Assembly: GCA_016987375.1 (NCBI GenBank)
Contig: PJRA01000048.1
Location: 2,082 to 61,544 of the forward strand
Reading direction: 5' to 3'
Length of the DNA stretch: 59,463 nucleotides
Origin: Brachionus koreanus
Lineage: Eukaryota; Rotifera; Eurotatoria; Ploima; Brachionidae
The translations under genes and the position numbers were made by a program. Below, in pieces: positions 12,611 to 23,334 of the stretch. How positions within the stretch are numbered: position 1 is the stretch's first letter; every line of letters starts with the position of its first letter. The notes beneath the pieces are model-generated. The model searched no databases. It saw only the letters and a program-made list of their open reading frames with translations, and was not told the DNA's origin.

Positions 12611-12995
12611 TTTTTTTTTTCATTTTGAATTTTAAATCAAATGTAGCATCATTTTCAAGTTTAATTTCTTCGCTAACCATTTCTGCTTAAAAAAATTAAT
12701 ATATAATAATCATTTATTTATGTTAATTATTTTATTTACATGTTTTTCTGTACCGAGTTAATGCTCCTTAAAAAAAGAATTCAAATAAAAAAATAACATT
12801 TAATATAAAAAAAATAAAAATAAAATATAGAAAATTTTACTATTTAAATTTCACAAGTGTGAAAACTAAAAAATTAACTAATCTAAAATATCAAATAAAA
12901 AATAAATTCACACGCTTACATACGAATTTTACGAAGAAGAAGCGTACGAATTTACTTTGATTATACAATTAAATTTCGACAAACAGGTCAATTAT

Positions 12996-13189
12996 NNNNN
13001 NNNNNNNNNNNNNNNNNNNNNNNNNNNNNNNNNNNNNNNNNNNNNNNNNNNNNNNNNNNNNNNNNNNNNNNNNNNNNNNNNNNNNNNNNNNNNNNNNNNN
13101 NNNNNNNNNNNNNNNNNNNNNNNNNNNNNNNNNNNNNNNNNNNNNNNNNNNNNNNNNNNNNNNNNNNNNNNNNNNNNNNNNNNNNNNNN
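12996..13189. other. assembly gap (194 Ns)
   Basis: A run of N characters interrupts the sequence. The gap lies among AT-rich intergenic DNA and does not cut any recognised gene. Confidence 0.99.
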
Positions 13190-13532
13190 GATTGTTTAAT
13201 CTGTGATCAATTTTACTAATATTTAATTTATTTTCTGCTTCATAGAATAATGATTTGGAGGAGGTTTTGGGAGAAAGATTTAGGTTGTTCTAGTATAATT
13301 TAAAAAGTAAAAACACAACACTGGTTTATAACAAGTGTTGATTGTCAATTTATTATGTTATTATATAATTTTTTTATATTTAGGCAACAAAAATTGATGT
13401 TTAAAAAAATTTCGGAAGATAAATGAAGCTTTAAAAGATTATTCCTTTTTTATGCTTTCTATTGTTTAAGAGAAAAATGGAAATAAAAAGCAAGAAATTT
13501 AATTTTTTTGACAAAAATGAATAAGATAATAC

Positions 13533-13652
13533 CGTAAATGTTTGTTTTTGCGTCGAGCTTAAAGTCCACCAACTTGATTTTGGTGCTTCGAAAAAAAAGT
13601 TTCTTTGGCTTGCTGTTAAATCAAAATTGAAAATTTCAGGACTTAACTTCAT
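13533..13652 (-). other. doubtful isolated exon or relic
   Basis: A minus-strand frame from 13652 reads MKLSPEIFNFDLTASQRNFF then FEAPKSSWWTLSSTQKQTF. It has less biased composition than the surrounding chance frames and ends at a plausible GTATTATC donor. No partner exon was recognised; downstream sequence runs toward the N gap. It could be the first exon of an unrecognised gene, a relic, or chance. Confidence 0.2.
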
Positions 13653-13920
13653 TCGAGTTAAAAGATCTTTATGTTAACTATCTATTAAAAAAAAATCCTT
13701 GATTAAAATTTTTATTATTTATTTGATAAAGATATATAAATAGAAAAGATTTTTAACTTTTTTGATTTAAAAAAAATAAATTAAAGCGTTTTATTATTTT
13801 CGAAACATAGATTTCGGCTGAATAATAACGATTTATTAAAAAATGATCATAATGATCTGATAAAGATTAAATTTAATTAATTTCAGATAAATTTTTTGAT
13901 TTACATGTACAAATATAATT

Positions 13921-15792
13921 TTATTTGTTTGAAAGTACCGATTGACTTATCTTATTTGATTGTAAAATTTCAAACAAATTTTTCATAAAAAAATCGAGTG
14001 AATTTGAATTGTAGTTTTCTAAGTCTATAAAAGAAGATTTTAATTCTTCAGTTAATTGTCTGTATTCTGATTGTCTGTATTTGTTTGTCAAATTATTTAA
14101 AGCTTGAAATAAAATTTTTGTTGACTTTTTTATCTCATTGTTTTCAGTATTTGCTTTGTTTGAGGTCAAATTTGAATTATGGGGTAAAATTCTTTGAAAT
14201 GTATTTGAACTTAAACGATTCGATCCATTTAAATCTTTTTCTGGACTGTTCAAACTTTTGGTAATTTCTGTTGTTATTTTGGTTGAAGCAATTGGCTGAT
14301 AAAAGTTTGAATGATTTCTTTGATTTGACACCACTGGTAAGTTGTTAAAAGTATATAAATTTGATTCTTTATTTTTCTGCATACAAATTTTTTAAAAGAA
14401 AATTTTATAAAACATTAAAGAATTTGTTACATTGGGATCTGCCAAGAAAAAATTCGAATCTTCCAAAGAATCATCAAGTTTTAAATGATTAAGATCTTCA
14501 GATGCTACCTAAAAATATAATAAAAATCATTCTTGTGTTTTCTCTAATATTATTTTTAGAACTAAAGCTTTATTTTTATTCTAAATTTGAATTTTCTAGA
14601 CTATTTTAATTTTAATTTAACTGATTATTATATAATTATTTACTTGTGTTTTTGAATTTTCATCATAAATAAGAGGTGGAATAATCTTAGTTTGAAATGA
14701 TACTTTGCAATTCTCATCCAGCTCATTGTTATCTTTTTCATTTGGAGTTATATTAATTTGTTTTTTTTTGTCAGTCATTTTTATAGTCTCAATCCATCCA
14801 TTTCCATCTTCTAAATAATTGTTTCTTCCTGAATTAATTTCATTCTCTTCGTCACTTTCACTTTGATCTGATTGATCAGAGCTTGAATTTAAACTCTGAT
14901 CTCCTCTTAACGCTCTATCTCGTTTCCAATCTTTGTAGCGCTCGATCAATTCAGTTAAATAACCAGTTCTTTTAGCTTTCCTAATAAATGGATGTCTTAA
15001 TAATTCTTTTGCAGATGGTCGATTAGCTGGATCCTTTTGTAAACACATTTCTATAAATTCCTTAAAAGGTCTACTAAATTGACTTCCTTGCAATTGCGGA
15101 GGTGGATTTTTAGGAATCTGCAAAAGTACTCGCATCGGATGAAGATCTGAGTAAGGCGGTTCACCTTTGGCTAATTCATAAGCTGTTATTCCTAAAGACC
15201 AAATATCTGCTTTAAAATCATACGCGTCTTGTTTAATTACTTCTGGGGCCATCCAAAAAGGAGTTCCTACAAATGTGTTTCCTTTGCTTACAGATTGTGT
15301 TAGCTGTTTAGCAACTCCAAAATCAGCGAGCTTTACTTCACCTTGTTCGGACAACAAAACATTAGCAGCTTTAACATCTCTGTGTATTTTTTTCTCATTA
15401 TGCAAATAGTCTAGTCCCTTTAAAACTTCTCTGAGAATAATTGCAATATAGTTTTCTTCAAAAGGACCTGGTTTCATTAAATCAAGTGCTGAACCTCCTC
15501 CTAAATATTCCATTATTATCCACAATTTTGTGCCTTTTAAAAATGAGCCATAATATTTTGTGACAAACGGTGAATCACATTGAGACAAAACTTGAATCTC
15601 TTGTTGAATATCCTCTATCTCATCTTCAGCCTCTTCAAGATCAATTATTTTAATAGCAACTACTGAATTGTCTTGTCTATCAATTCCTTTATAAACTTCT
15701 CCGAAAGATCCTCTTCCAATTTTTTCTTGTTTCGTAAATCTTTTTTCTGGATCGATTTTTTGCTGAGAAACTGGTTGGTTTTTGGCTGCCAT
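13921..15792 (-). CDS. STK24: GCKIII-type Ste20 kinase (STK24/STK25/STK26, MST3-like)
   Basis: Three exons (15792-14644, 14508-14431, 14376-13921) join in phase to 560 residues. An in-frame ATG two codons upstream (15798) is an alternative start. The kinase domain begins [20 protein letters not shown] and contains [37 protein letters not shown] and the activation loop [15 protein letters not shown] with its phosphorylatable Thr. This is nearly identical to MST3/MST4/SOK1. After a Ser/Asp/Glu-rich linker with WIETIK, exon 3 ends in a helical tail ([30 protein letters not shown]) aligning with the segment that binds CCM3/PDCD10 in GCKIII kinases. The family acts with STRIPAK, CCM3 and GM130 in Golgi positioning and junction control. 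Invertebrates usually have one such gene, so the paralogue number is nominal. Confidence 0.95.
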
Positions 15793-15798
15793 TTTCAA

Positions 15799-16773
15799 AA
15801 ATAATTTCTATATTTTTCAAAATATACATAAATTTTTAATGCACATTTATTTAAATGAATGTATAAATTTTGAATAAATTCTTAACTAAACACTAACAAA
15901 TAGCTTCATAATTTTTTACTAAGATTTTTGTTGTAACTTAAAAAATTAATAAATTATGTTTGAAAAAAGTTGGTTTTTTTTGAATGGACTAATTATTTAG
16001 TCACTAAAACTTGAAAGTTATTATTCATCTCACTCTAAATATTAATTATGTACTCTATATAATTCAGAATATTTTATTTTACTAACACTTTTCTATAAAA
16101 TTAATTGTATAAATATTCATTCTATATTAAAAACAAAATTTTTCTCAAAATAAATACAACCAAAACTATGTGAAACTTTATTTTTAATAAATTTGCTTGA
16201 TTTAAAATTTAAAAAAGTTATATTAATAATTTAATGAAGACTTAAGCCTCAAAAAAAATATAAAAAAATTAAATTTGACAAATCAAAATAATTAAAAACT
16301 ATTAAAATAATTTTTTAAAATAGCTGTTCTACATCTTTTTTTCTTTTATGTTTCCAATTCATCCAATTCTTAATTATTTTTACTCAGCATTAGAGATTTT
16401 GTTTTATTTATTATAAAAATTAAAACTAAATCAAAATAGACAGTAAATTAATTTTAATCTTGTTTATTCCAATTTAGAAAAAAATATTATTCACGATAAA
16501 AGTGCAGTAGACATGAAAAACTTTTTCAATTTGAAATTTAAAAACCTTAGAATAGCCAAAAATAAGTATGATTTAAAATATTTATGTTTAATTTTTTTTC
16601 TTAATCTTATGAATGGATTCAAATTTTAGATGTTAATTTTTTTAAAAAGTAATCAAGTTCTACTTTAGAAAAATTTTAGATCTTGTTGATTTATATTTAT
16701 AAGAAGAAAATCAATGAATTTTAAGATTTTATTTTTTTTAAGAAGAATAAATAGTTTAAATGGATTAAAATAT
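15799..16773. other. intergenic spacer, nothing recognised
   Basis: Very AT-rich sequence lies upstream of the GCKIII kinase start and downstream of the RPL8 stop. No coding potential, tRNA or inverted repeat was seen. It presumably holds the kinase promoter and the RPL8 3' UTR. Confidence 0.4.
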
Positions 16774-18284
16774 TTATTTTTCTGATTTGTCGATGATAAC
16801 TTTTGTACCACGAACTCTACCAGTACGACGAGCAGCAATCAAACCGACCTTTAAAAGAAAATTTAGTTTAAGTGTTTAATTTTACTAATGTAACAATCTT
16901 CAATTTTAGCCAAGTTATTAAATCATCTTGGCAAATTTTGAAGACTGAATTTATTTTGCAAATTTAAAAAATTATTTCCGGTTAAATCTAAGAACCGATA
17001 ATAGAGTGCAATTTGCTTTTAGAATTAAACAATTTATTTTTCTTACTTTTCTTCCTGGCGATTTAAATCTGCTTACGGTAGATGGTTTACCGATATGCTG
17101 ATGATTACCACCACCGAATGGATGGTCTACTGGCTAAATTAAATTTAAATTTTATATGTTTGTTTTAATTTGACATATAAAAAACTTACGTTCATGCAAA
17201 CACCTCTAACTTTGGGCCAGCTGTGACGTTTAGCTTTATATTTGAAATATGCTCTTCCAGCTTTAAGAATTGGTTTATCAATACGACCACCACCAGCAAC
17301 AATTCCTTTAATGATTTAAAACAAGAATGAAAATTAAAATAATTGCAAAATTTGTTTTGTTTTTATGGTCTGATCACTTGTGCCTTTAATATTAAGCTTT
17401 TATTATTTTTTCAGATAATTTTATTTTTATCTAAATCATTAAGTATCATAACCCAATGCTCAAAATAATTCATCATAAATAATAAAATAATACTTAAAAA
17501 CTTGTGAAACTAATGCTTGACTTTAAAAACATTTTATCAAATCTTTAAAGGTCAAAATTAGTTTGATCAATTTTGCGTGAAAGATCGACATATAATTCAA
17601 TATACAGAATCAAAGCCAAGTGATCACGCTTTTTTTTATATAAAAAAAAATCATACCTATCATGCCTCTATTAAAAGATGAAATTGTCTTTTTAGAGCCA
17701 GAAGGTAATTTTATTTTTGTTTTATGAGCATCCGGATTGTGTGAGACAATTGTGGCATAATTTCCAGAAGCTTTAGCCAATTTTCCTCTGTCACCAGCTT
17801 TTTCTTCTAATTGACATACAACTGTACCTTCAGGCATTTGACCAACTGGAAGAATGTTGCCAACCGCAATACCAGCTAAAAGATATGTTTAAATTTTTTA
17901 AGAAAAACTCTTTAATTGCTCAGTAAAAGTTGACATCATTTTTATCAGGTCAACGTGAAAATATAACATCATTGCTTTTAAGATTCTTAATTTTAAAATC
18001 TTACCTTTTTTTCCACAGTAAATATACTGACCAGTGTATATACCCTCAGCTGCGACCATTAATTCTTTTTTTAAACCGTATTTATAACGATCGCGAAAAG
18101 CAACTACAGCTAATGGAGCACCACGACCAGGATCGTGAATAATTTCTCGCACAACTCCTTTAATATATCCATTTCTTTCAGCAAAATCTAAATTTCTCAA
18201 TTTTGCAGCACCTTTACGATGAAAAGTATGGGATTTAAACAAATGACTTGAACCTTTTCTTTGTGCTCTTATTACTCTACCCAT
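16774..18284 (-). CDS. RPL8: 60S ribosomal protein L8 (uL2)
   Basis: Five exons (18284-18005, 17875-17657, 17305-17190, 17133-17047, 16848-16774) join in phase to 258 residues, the normal family length. It starts [20 protein letters not shown] and keeps [42 protein letters not shown], the peptidyl-transferase-proximal [13 protein letters not shown] (including the histidine hydroxylated in human RPL8) and the C-terminal [12 protein letters not shown]. uL2 is a core 60S protein needed for subunit joining and peptidyl-transfer geometry. Introns are 129, 351, 56 and 198 nt, and the three longer ones each contain snoRNA-like sequence in sense orientation (separate entries). An acceptor-like TTATTAG lies 16 nt before the ATG. 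The gene diverges from the SIK gene. Confidence 0.97.
16886..17018 (-). ncRNA. candidate H/ACA box snoRNA in RPL8 intron 4
   Basis: In the sense orientation of RPL8, the intron folds into two hairpins with boxes in the right places. Hairpin 1 closes with GCAAATT pairing with AATTTGC (7 bp), has an internal loop, then an upper stem TCGGTT/AACCGG. A linker, AAAATAA, provides an H box (ANANNA). Hairpin 2 closes with CAGTCTTCAA pairing with TTGAAGATTG (10 bp, one G-U), has an internal loop and a perfect upper stem GCCAAG/CTTGGC. ACA follows two bases after the stem and three bases before the proposed 3' end. The length of about 133 nt is typical. These RNAs guide pseudouridylation with dyskerin. 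The rRNA target was not determined. Confidence 0.65.
17400..17485 (-). ncRNA. candidate C/D box snoRNA in RPL8 intron 2
   Basis: In sense orientation a perfect C box ATGATGA is at 17476-17470 and a D box CTGA at 17414-17411, 66 nt end to end. They are bracketed by a 9-bp terminal stem, TTATTATTT upstream pairing with AAATAATAA downstream, with two bases between the D box and the stem. Internal C'/D' boxes are weak (ATGATAC, TTGA). The stem and guide regions are A/T-only, so chance is a real alternative in this genome. Confidence 0.35.
17500..17629 (-). ncRNA. candidate H/ACA box snoRNA in RPL8 intron 2
   Basis: In sense orientation, hairpin 1 closes with GCGTGA/TCACGC. Hairpin 2 closes with AACTAAT/ATTAGTT, then has an inner stem TTGA..CTTTAAA with TTTAAAG..TCAA. 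CACAAGT follows, placing ACA just after the stem and three bases from the proposed 3' end. Total length is about 130 nt. The only H-box match, AAACTA, overlaps the base of hairpin 2, and the upper part of hairpin 1 is weak. Support is lower than for the intron 4 candidate. Confidence 0.4.
17915..17978 (-). ncRNA. candidate C/D box snoRNA in RPL8 intron 1
   Basis: All four boxes occur in the correct order in sense orientation. They are C (ATGATGT, 17972-17966), D' (CTGA, 17948-17945), C' (ATGATGT, 17939-17933) and D (CTGA, 17923-17920). The D'-to-C' spacer is bracketed by GTTGAC and GTCAAC, which can pair. A short terminal GC/GC pairing flanks C and D. The candidate guides are the bases just 5' of each D box, ending TTCACGTTGAC and GTCAACTTTTA. 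Length is about 60-65 nt. Such RNAs guide 2'-O-methylation with fibrillarin. The target is not identified. Confidence 0.55.
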
Positions 18285-19660
18285 TCTTCTCTATTTTTTC
18301 TAATAAAATCAGTAAAAATAAAAAATCAATCATTATATATATTGATTAAAATAGATATTATTAAGAAGAGGAATAAATATGATTTGTATGTTTTTTGAAA
18401 AAAAAATAACCTTAAAACTAACAACAAAATTGCATGCTTATTTTTACATATAGTAATTCAAATTTATAAATTTATAAGTCGTTATTTTGCATAAAAAGTT
18501 ACTTATCCTTCACAACACTTTATCTGCAGATTTTTAAACTAGCAATTTACTTTGTCTTGTTTGGTTAATTTATTGACTATACATTTAAAATTATATGACA
18601 AATTAATAAAAAAATTTTTTTCAAGTAAACTAATTTTCAATACTTTTATTAAGAGGTATTAATTTAAAAAATCTATAAAAATTATTTTAAAAAAAAACCT
18701 AGTTTAATCTAAAATATACAACGAACGTGTAACAGGCTAAAGCAATTTTTATAAAAGATATTCGGCTCGTTTTTATTATAAAACTTACGAATTTATTAAA
18801 TAAGTTTGATTTAATATTAGAAATACTCTATTTAGAGCATTAACAAAATTATAATGAAAATTTAATTATAATGAAACTGAATTGAAAAAGCAATTAAAAT
18901 TTCAAAATAGACTCAAAAAACATTCTCTATTTTGTATTTTTTTTTGCTTTAATTTTAACTCTAAATTATTTAAATAATGATCTTGATACTAAATTATATT
19001 ATAATTTTGAACTAAAATAAATTTTTGTATTTGAATGAATAAAAAAAACATTATCTATCTTTTTCTGCTAAGCCAAAGTATTTGTCAGGTTATTTAGTTT
19101 AAAATTCTAATTTACGAAATTATTTTCTAAAAATAATTGCATAATTATTTTTGACATGTTTTGAAAGAGGCTTTTCTTCTTCCCTGAGATAATATTCTTG
19201 CTTTATCTTAAAATTATAATAATTTTGTCGACGCAAATAAAATAAATAAAATGCTAAAAAGACGAAACATGACGCTAGACAGTTTGTTAAAATTATCCTT
19301 GAGATCGAACATTATTTTATTTACATATATATATATATACATATAAACATTAAGAATATCGTAAACAAAATTAAAAAGTTGCACAAGTATAATTTTATGA
19401 TAATTAATGAAAATTAGAAATTTTAATTTTTATTTGCCTTAAAGCTTTTGAGAACCTTAAAGAAAATTTTTGAAAATAAGCATAAAAAATTTAGGGATAT
19501 ACCTTCACTAGTTATTGATGTTCTTTTATGCTTTCCTTTTAATTTTGTGTTTTTTAAGAATCAGAAAATCTGCTAGCTTAATTATTTATTTTTTAATTAG
19601 TTTAACTATGACTTCATTTTGTATAAAAAAACTATTAGCTAATAAAATTTTTATCTAGGA
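18285..19660. other. divergent intergenic region RPL8-SIK
   Basis: These 1.4 kb of AT-rich DNA lie between two divergently transcribed genes and should contain both promoters. A short TA-repeat occurs at about 19327-19340. The end reads TTTTTATCTAG two bases before the SIK ATG, a good acceptor for a 5' UTR intron or trans-splicing. No coding sequence was recognised. Confidence 0.45.
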
Positions 19661-21810
19661 ATGGAATCAAATTCGAAACAGATTAAAATTGGTAGTTACA
19701 TTCTTGGTAATACGATTGGAAAAGGAAATTCAGCTGTAGTAAAAATAGCAACACATGTAATGACCAAACAAAAAGTAGCTATTAAGATTTTTGACAAATC
19801 TGTTCTTGATAACGAAAAACAGCAAAGACTCAAACGTGAGATAGATTCAATGAAACAATTAAAAAAGCATCCGAATATAATTAAACTTTATGAAATAATG
19901 GAAACTAACAAGCTCATTTGTTTAGTTACCGAGTATGCATGTAATGGAGAACTTTATGACTATATAGTTCATAAGAAAAGACTAAGTGAACGAGAAGCCA
20001 AAAACATATTTAAACAAATCATTTCAGCAGTTTACTACTGTCATTCAAATAGGATAGTTCATCGTGATTTGAAAGTTGAAAACTTATTACTAGACTCAAA
20101 CTGGGGTATAAAATTAGCTGATTTTGGATTTTCAAGTACTTGTAAATTGGATGAATTACTTGACATTTATTGTGGAAGTCCACCTTATTGCGCTCCTGAA
20201 CTTTTTTTGGCTAAAAAATACGATGGGACAAAAGTAGATATTTGGAGTTTGGGTGTTATTCTATATGTTATTGTTTGTGGTTATTTACCCTTTGACGCAA
20301 ATCAATTTTCAATATTGAGATCTCAAGTTATAAATGGAAATTATAAACTTCCATTTTTTTTGTCTGAAGGTAAATTTAAAAACCAAATTATTACTCTAAT
20401 TTTTCTTTTAAAAAAGATTGTAAACATTTAATAAATGGAATGTTAACTGTAAATCCTCAAAATAGAATATCAATGAATGAAATAATAAATAGCAAATGGC
20501 TAAACTCCGAAAAAAATGATCAAATTGATTTTACACACAATAATAAAGAATTCAATTATTTAATAAATAAAATAGAAAACATGTAAGTAGAAACTTTTTG
20601 ATTTAAAGAAAAATTAAATTTTACTTAAAAAAATGATAACTAATTTTCCAATCAAAGATCAATAGATGACAATACTCCCAATGAAGAAGTTCTTAATGAG
20701 CTATCAAAAAGATATGACATAGATTTAAACAAAGTAGTTGAAGTAAAATTTTTCTTATTTTTGTTTCTTTTTGTTAAATCTTTAATACATTTTTTAAAGT
20801 CTGTGTTAAATAATGAATTTGACAGCTTATCAGGTTTGTACTATTTGACTGAAGCAAATTTGATCGAAAACAAAAACCAAAACATAAAGAAAATACAAAA
20901 ATATGGATTTCAAGAAGAGAATTGTCCAAATTTACTAACTGACAAATTTAAGACAAATGGTTATACAATGACCAAGTCTAAATTCAAAAATAGTCTTCAT
21001 GAGTATGAGAATAATGTAGATGCATGTGAAAAAACCAATATTAATGAGAATATTCGACCCATAGAAGAGTTAGGTCGTGATTATCTGTCTCGATTTAGTG
21101 CAATTCGTAGGCATACGATTGCTGCTAACACTGAATCGGTTAATGAAGATAATTCTGTCCAAAATCTACATCAAATTTCGGAAATAGGTCAAAGCTTAAA
21201 TTCAAATTTTAATTTGCCAAATATCAACTCTGAACATTTTAATATTGACCAAGACTATTTGACAATTCAATATGAACATAATCCTCGAAAGCATTCATAT
21301 CACAAAGATTTTTTTCAAAATAAATGTATTAAGTCAAAATATGACTCAAATGCAAAAAATGATCAATATGATGAATGTCAGTTTGAAAGAAATTACCTTA
21401 ATCCACCACCTATTCCAAACAGCGGTCGTCGTGCAAGTGACGGTGGCTCAAACATCTGTTTATTTAATCACTTGTACAATTTAAAATACCAATTTTGTTA
21501 TAATGCAACTATTTCAAGTAATACAACTATAAATAGTGAGAAAGACACATCAAGTTCATTAGATATAAAAAATATCAATTTTTTGAATAGTGAGCCAGAA
21601 TCATGTACAAAGCAATCACGTGGAAGTATAACTTCTGGTACACCAATTTCAACTTTTATTAATAAATCTAGTGATGAAGATGAAACTTCTAATGATTTAA
21701 ACAACAATCATTTGCCAAGTAGCTCAATGAAATTTCAAAAAAGACCAAGTTTTAGTAAAGGTAGTCGACATGAGCCATATAATAAAATCGGCCAATTATT
21801 TAATGTTTAA
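19661..21810 (+). CDS. SIK: salt-inducible kinase (SIK), AMPK-related Ser/Thr kinase
   Basis: Four exons (19661-20369, 20417-20582, 20658-20742, 20800-21810) join in phase to 656 residues. The kinase domain (about residues 11-265) has IGKGNSAVVKIA, the VAIK lysine (K42), HRDLKVEN, ADFGF (D154) and CGSPPYCAPE. Next comes the UBA-like segment EEVLNELSKRYDIDLNKVVE joined across an intron to FDSLSGLYYL, an arrangement typical of SIKs. The low-complexity tail keeps two SIK-type PKA/14-3-3 motifs, RRHTIAA and GRRASDGG. SIKs phosphorylate CRTC and class IIa HDACs, are activated by LKB1 and are inhibited by PKA. The odd point is residue 169: the activation-loop position normally Thr (the LKB1 target) is Ile (codon ATT at 20165-20167). 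Catalytic residues are otherwise intact. The kinase domain resembles SIK more than MARK. Confidence 0.92.
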
Positions 21811-22176
21811 ACTCGGTGAGAACTTTTAAATTTGAATTAATTTTGCTTTTATAATTTTTTAAAATGAATTTTTTTTAAACAATAATAAACTTTCTAATTA
21901 TAAATTTAAATCTTTAGATATTTTAAAAATTGCTTTACAAATTAGATTCATCGTTTTAGTGAATTTCTATAAATAAAATTTTTATTTTAGATTTTAAACA
22001 AAATTAAAAGTTAAATCTTTTTTTATAAAAGGCTTGAAAGATTATTATATTTCGTCTAAATTTCTTATCTAAATATATGGAATTAATTTAACAAATAGTT
22101 AACAAAATTTAAACTTAGTTTTTATTTATTTGATTTTTTAATTTCCAAAATTGTTTCTTTATTTAGTTTTAGAATT
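21811..22176. other. convergent 3' intergenic region SIK-DAB
   Basis: These 366 AT-rich bases lie between converging stop codons. The interval probably consists of the two 3' UTRs. Nothing else was recognised. Confidence 0.4.
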
Positions 22177-23334
22177 TTACCATTGAAAAAAATTGTTTGA
22201 ATTATTCAAATTAGGATTGCCAGTTGCAATATTAGTTTGAGGGTTTTGTAGCTTTGCTTGATTTCCCAAAAATACATTCGGAATTTCTGTCGATTGTGGC
22301 TTATTCATTTGTATTTGATTATTAAAGTTATTATATGGTCCAAATGGATTTTGATAAGGGTTTAAATTTTGATTTTGGTTTGTATTACCTAAAGTATTTG
22401 TATTTTGCATGCTATTATGATTACCCATTGAATAATAAGGTTGATTTCTTTGCTCAGGACTCGTCGATAAATTTGACAATTCATTTAACAGAGAATTAAA
22501 TTTATCATTTTGGCCAACTTGTTTATTTTCATTAGACACGTTATTTGCTGATGAAATATCTTTAATTGGCTCATCAAAAACATCTAGCAATTCATTTGAA
22601 GGTTTATTCGTAGAATCTTCAATCGAAAAATTTATGTCTGATTGTTTTAGAACAGAATTATCATAATTATCACTAGGCAAATCAAGTAGATTATCCGATG
22701 TTTTTTTATTTTCTTCAACTTCAGCTATTGCATTACTTTGTTTCTCTGTTTCATTTTCTAAATCATTTGGCTTATTTTCTGAATCTGTTGAAGTTTCATC
22801 TTTTTTTTCTTCTTTTTGATTCTTTTCGGAGTTTCTTAACTCTAAAACAACCTCGAATAAATCTTTCAAATTGTTGAATAGCTCCTGTGCTTGCCTTTCT
22901 GTTTTAATTGCAAAATATTGAAAACTATTTGCTGAATTTTTGTATATATACCCAATTGCTCTTGAATCAGTTGAATCCCTTGCAATATATGAAATTCTAC
23001 TTACTGAATGTTTAAACATCACTTGATTAGTTTTTTCATCGATGATTTCAATGCCATCTAAATTAATTTTTAAGCAAATACGTTGCTTATGTTCTTTTTT
23101 TGCAGTAACTACTGCTTTTAATTTAATCATTGCTGTTTGGCAAGTTTCATCCCCATTTTCTTTTTTTACATCCTCCACGCCAATAAATTTTCCTCGCACT
23201 AATATGCCATGCTTAAATCTATTTGGATCATTTGTGACCGATAACTTTTTTCCGGATTTAGATTTTTTTAACTCTGATTCATTTGAATCATTATTGATTA
23301 AAATTGGTGTTTCGTTTTCTACTGACGAACTCAT
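22177..23334 (-). CDS. DAB2: Disabled homologue (DAB1/DAB2-type PTB-domain endocytic adaptor)
   Basis: A single uninterrupted exon codes for 385 residues. After a Ser/Lys-rich leader, a PTB domain (about residues 36-168) reads NRFKHGILVRGKFIGVEDV, then AMIKLKAVV, HKQRICLKINLDGIEIIDEK, VSRISYIARDSTDSRAIGYI and FQYFAIKTERQAQELFNNLK. This matches Disabled proteins closely, including the IIDEKT and FIARD-type signatures. The tail is acidic then Asn/Gln-rich, with an NPF tripeptide in NPYQNPFGPY that could bind EH domains and DLLDLP/ELLDVFDE-like stretches that may bind clathrin or AP2. DAB proteins bind NPxY tails of LDL-receptor-family cargo and phosphoinositides. The protein is shorter than vertebrate DAB1/2 and intronless over its coding region. 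The DAB1 versus DAB2 name is nominal. Confidence 0.9.
   Translation of the reverse strand: MSSSVENETPILINNDSNESELKKSKSGKKLSVTNDPNRFKHGILVRGKFIGVEDVKKENGDETCQTAMIKLKAVVTAKKEHKQRICLKINLDGIEIIDEKTNQVMFKHSVSRISYIARDSTDSRAIGYIYKNSANSFQYFAIKTERQAQELFNNLKDLFEVVLELRNSEKNQKEEKKDETSTDSENKPNDLENETEKQSNAIAEVEENKKTSDNLLDLPSDNYDNSVLKQSDINFSIEDSTNKPSNELLDVFDEPIKDISSANNVSNENKQVGQNDKFNSLLNELSNLSTSPEQRNQPYYSMGNHNSMQNTNTLGNTNQNQNLNPYQNPFGPYNNFNNQIQMNKPQSTEIPNVFLGNQAKLQNPQTNIATGNPNLNNSNNFFQW

Larger units (their letters stand above)
10941..13920. other. gene-poor intergenic region with repeat debris and a gap
   Basis: No confident gene lies between LAMTOR1 and the GCKIII kinase apart from the MITE, a possible transposase relic at about 12440-12610 and a doubtful exon at 13533-13652. 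Bases 12996-13189 are 194 unsequenced Ns, so a feature could be hidden there. Short open frames at 12237-12452 and across the Ns are not supported as genes. Confidence 0.5.

Noticed and set aside
12957..13199. 80-codon frame across the N run
   Set aside because: Mostly unknown bases; an artefact of the assembly gap.
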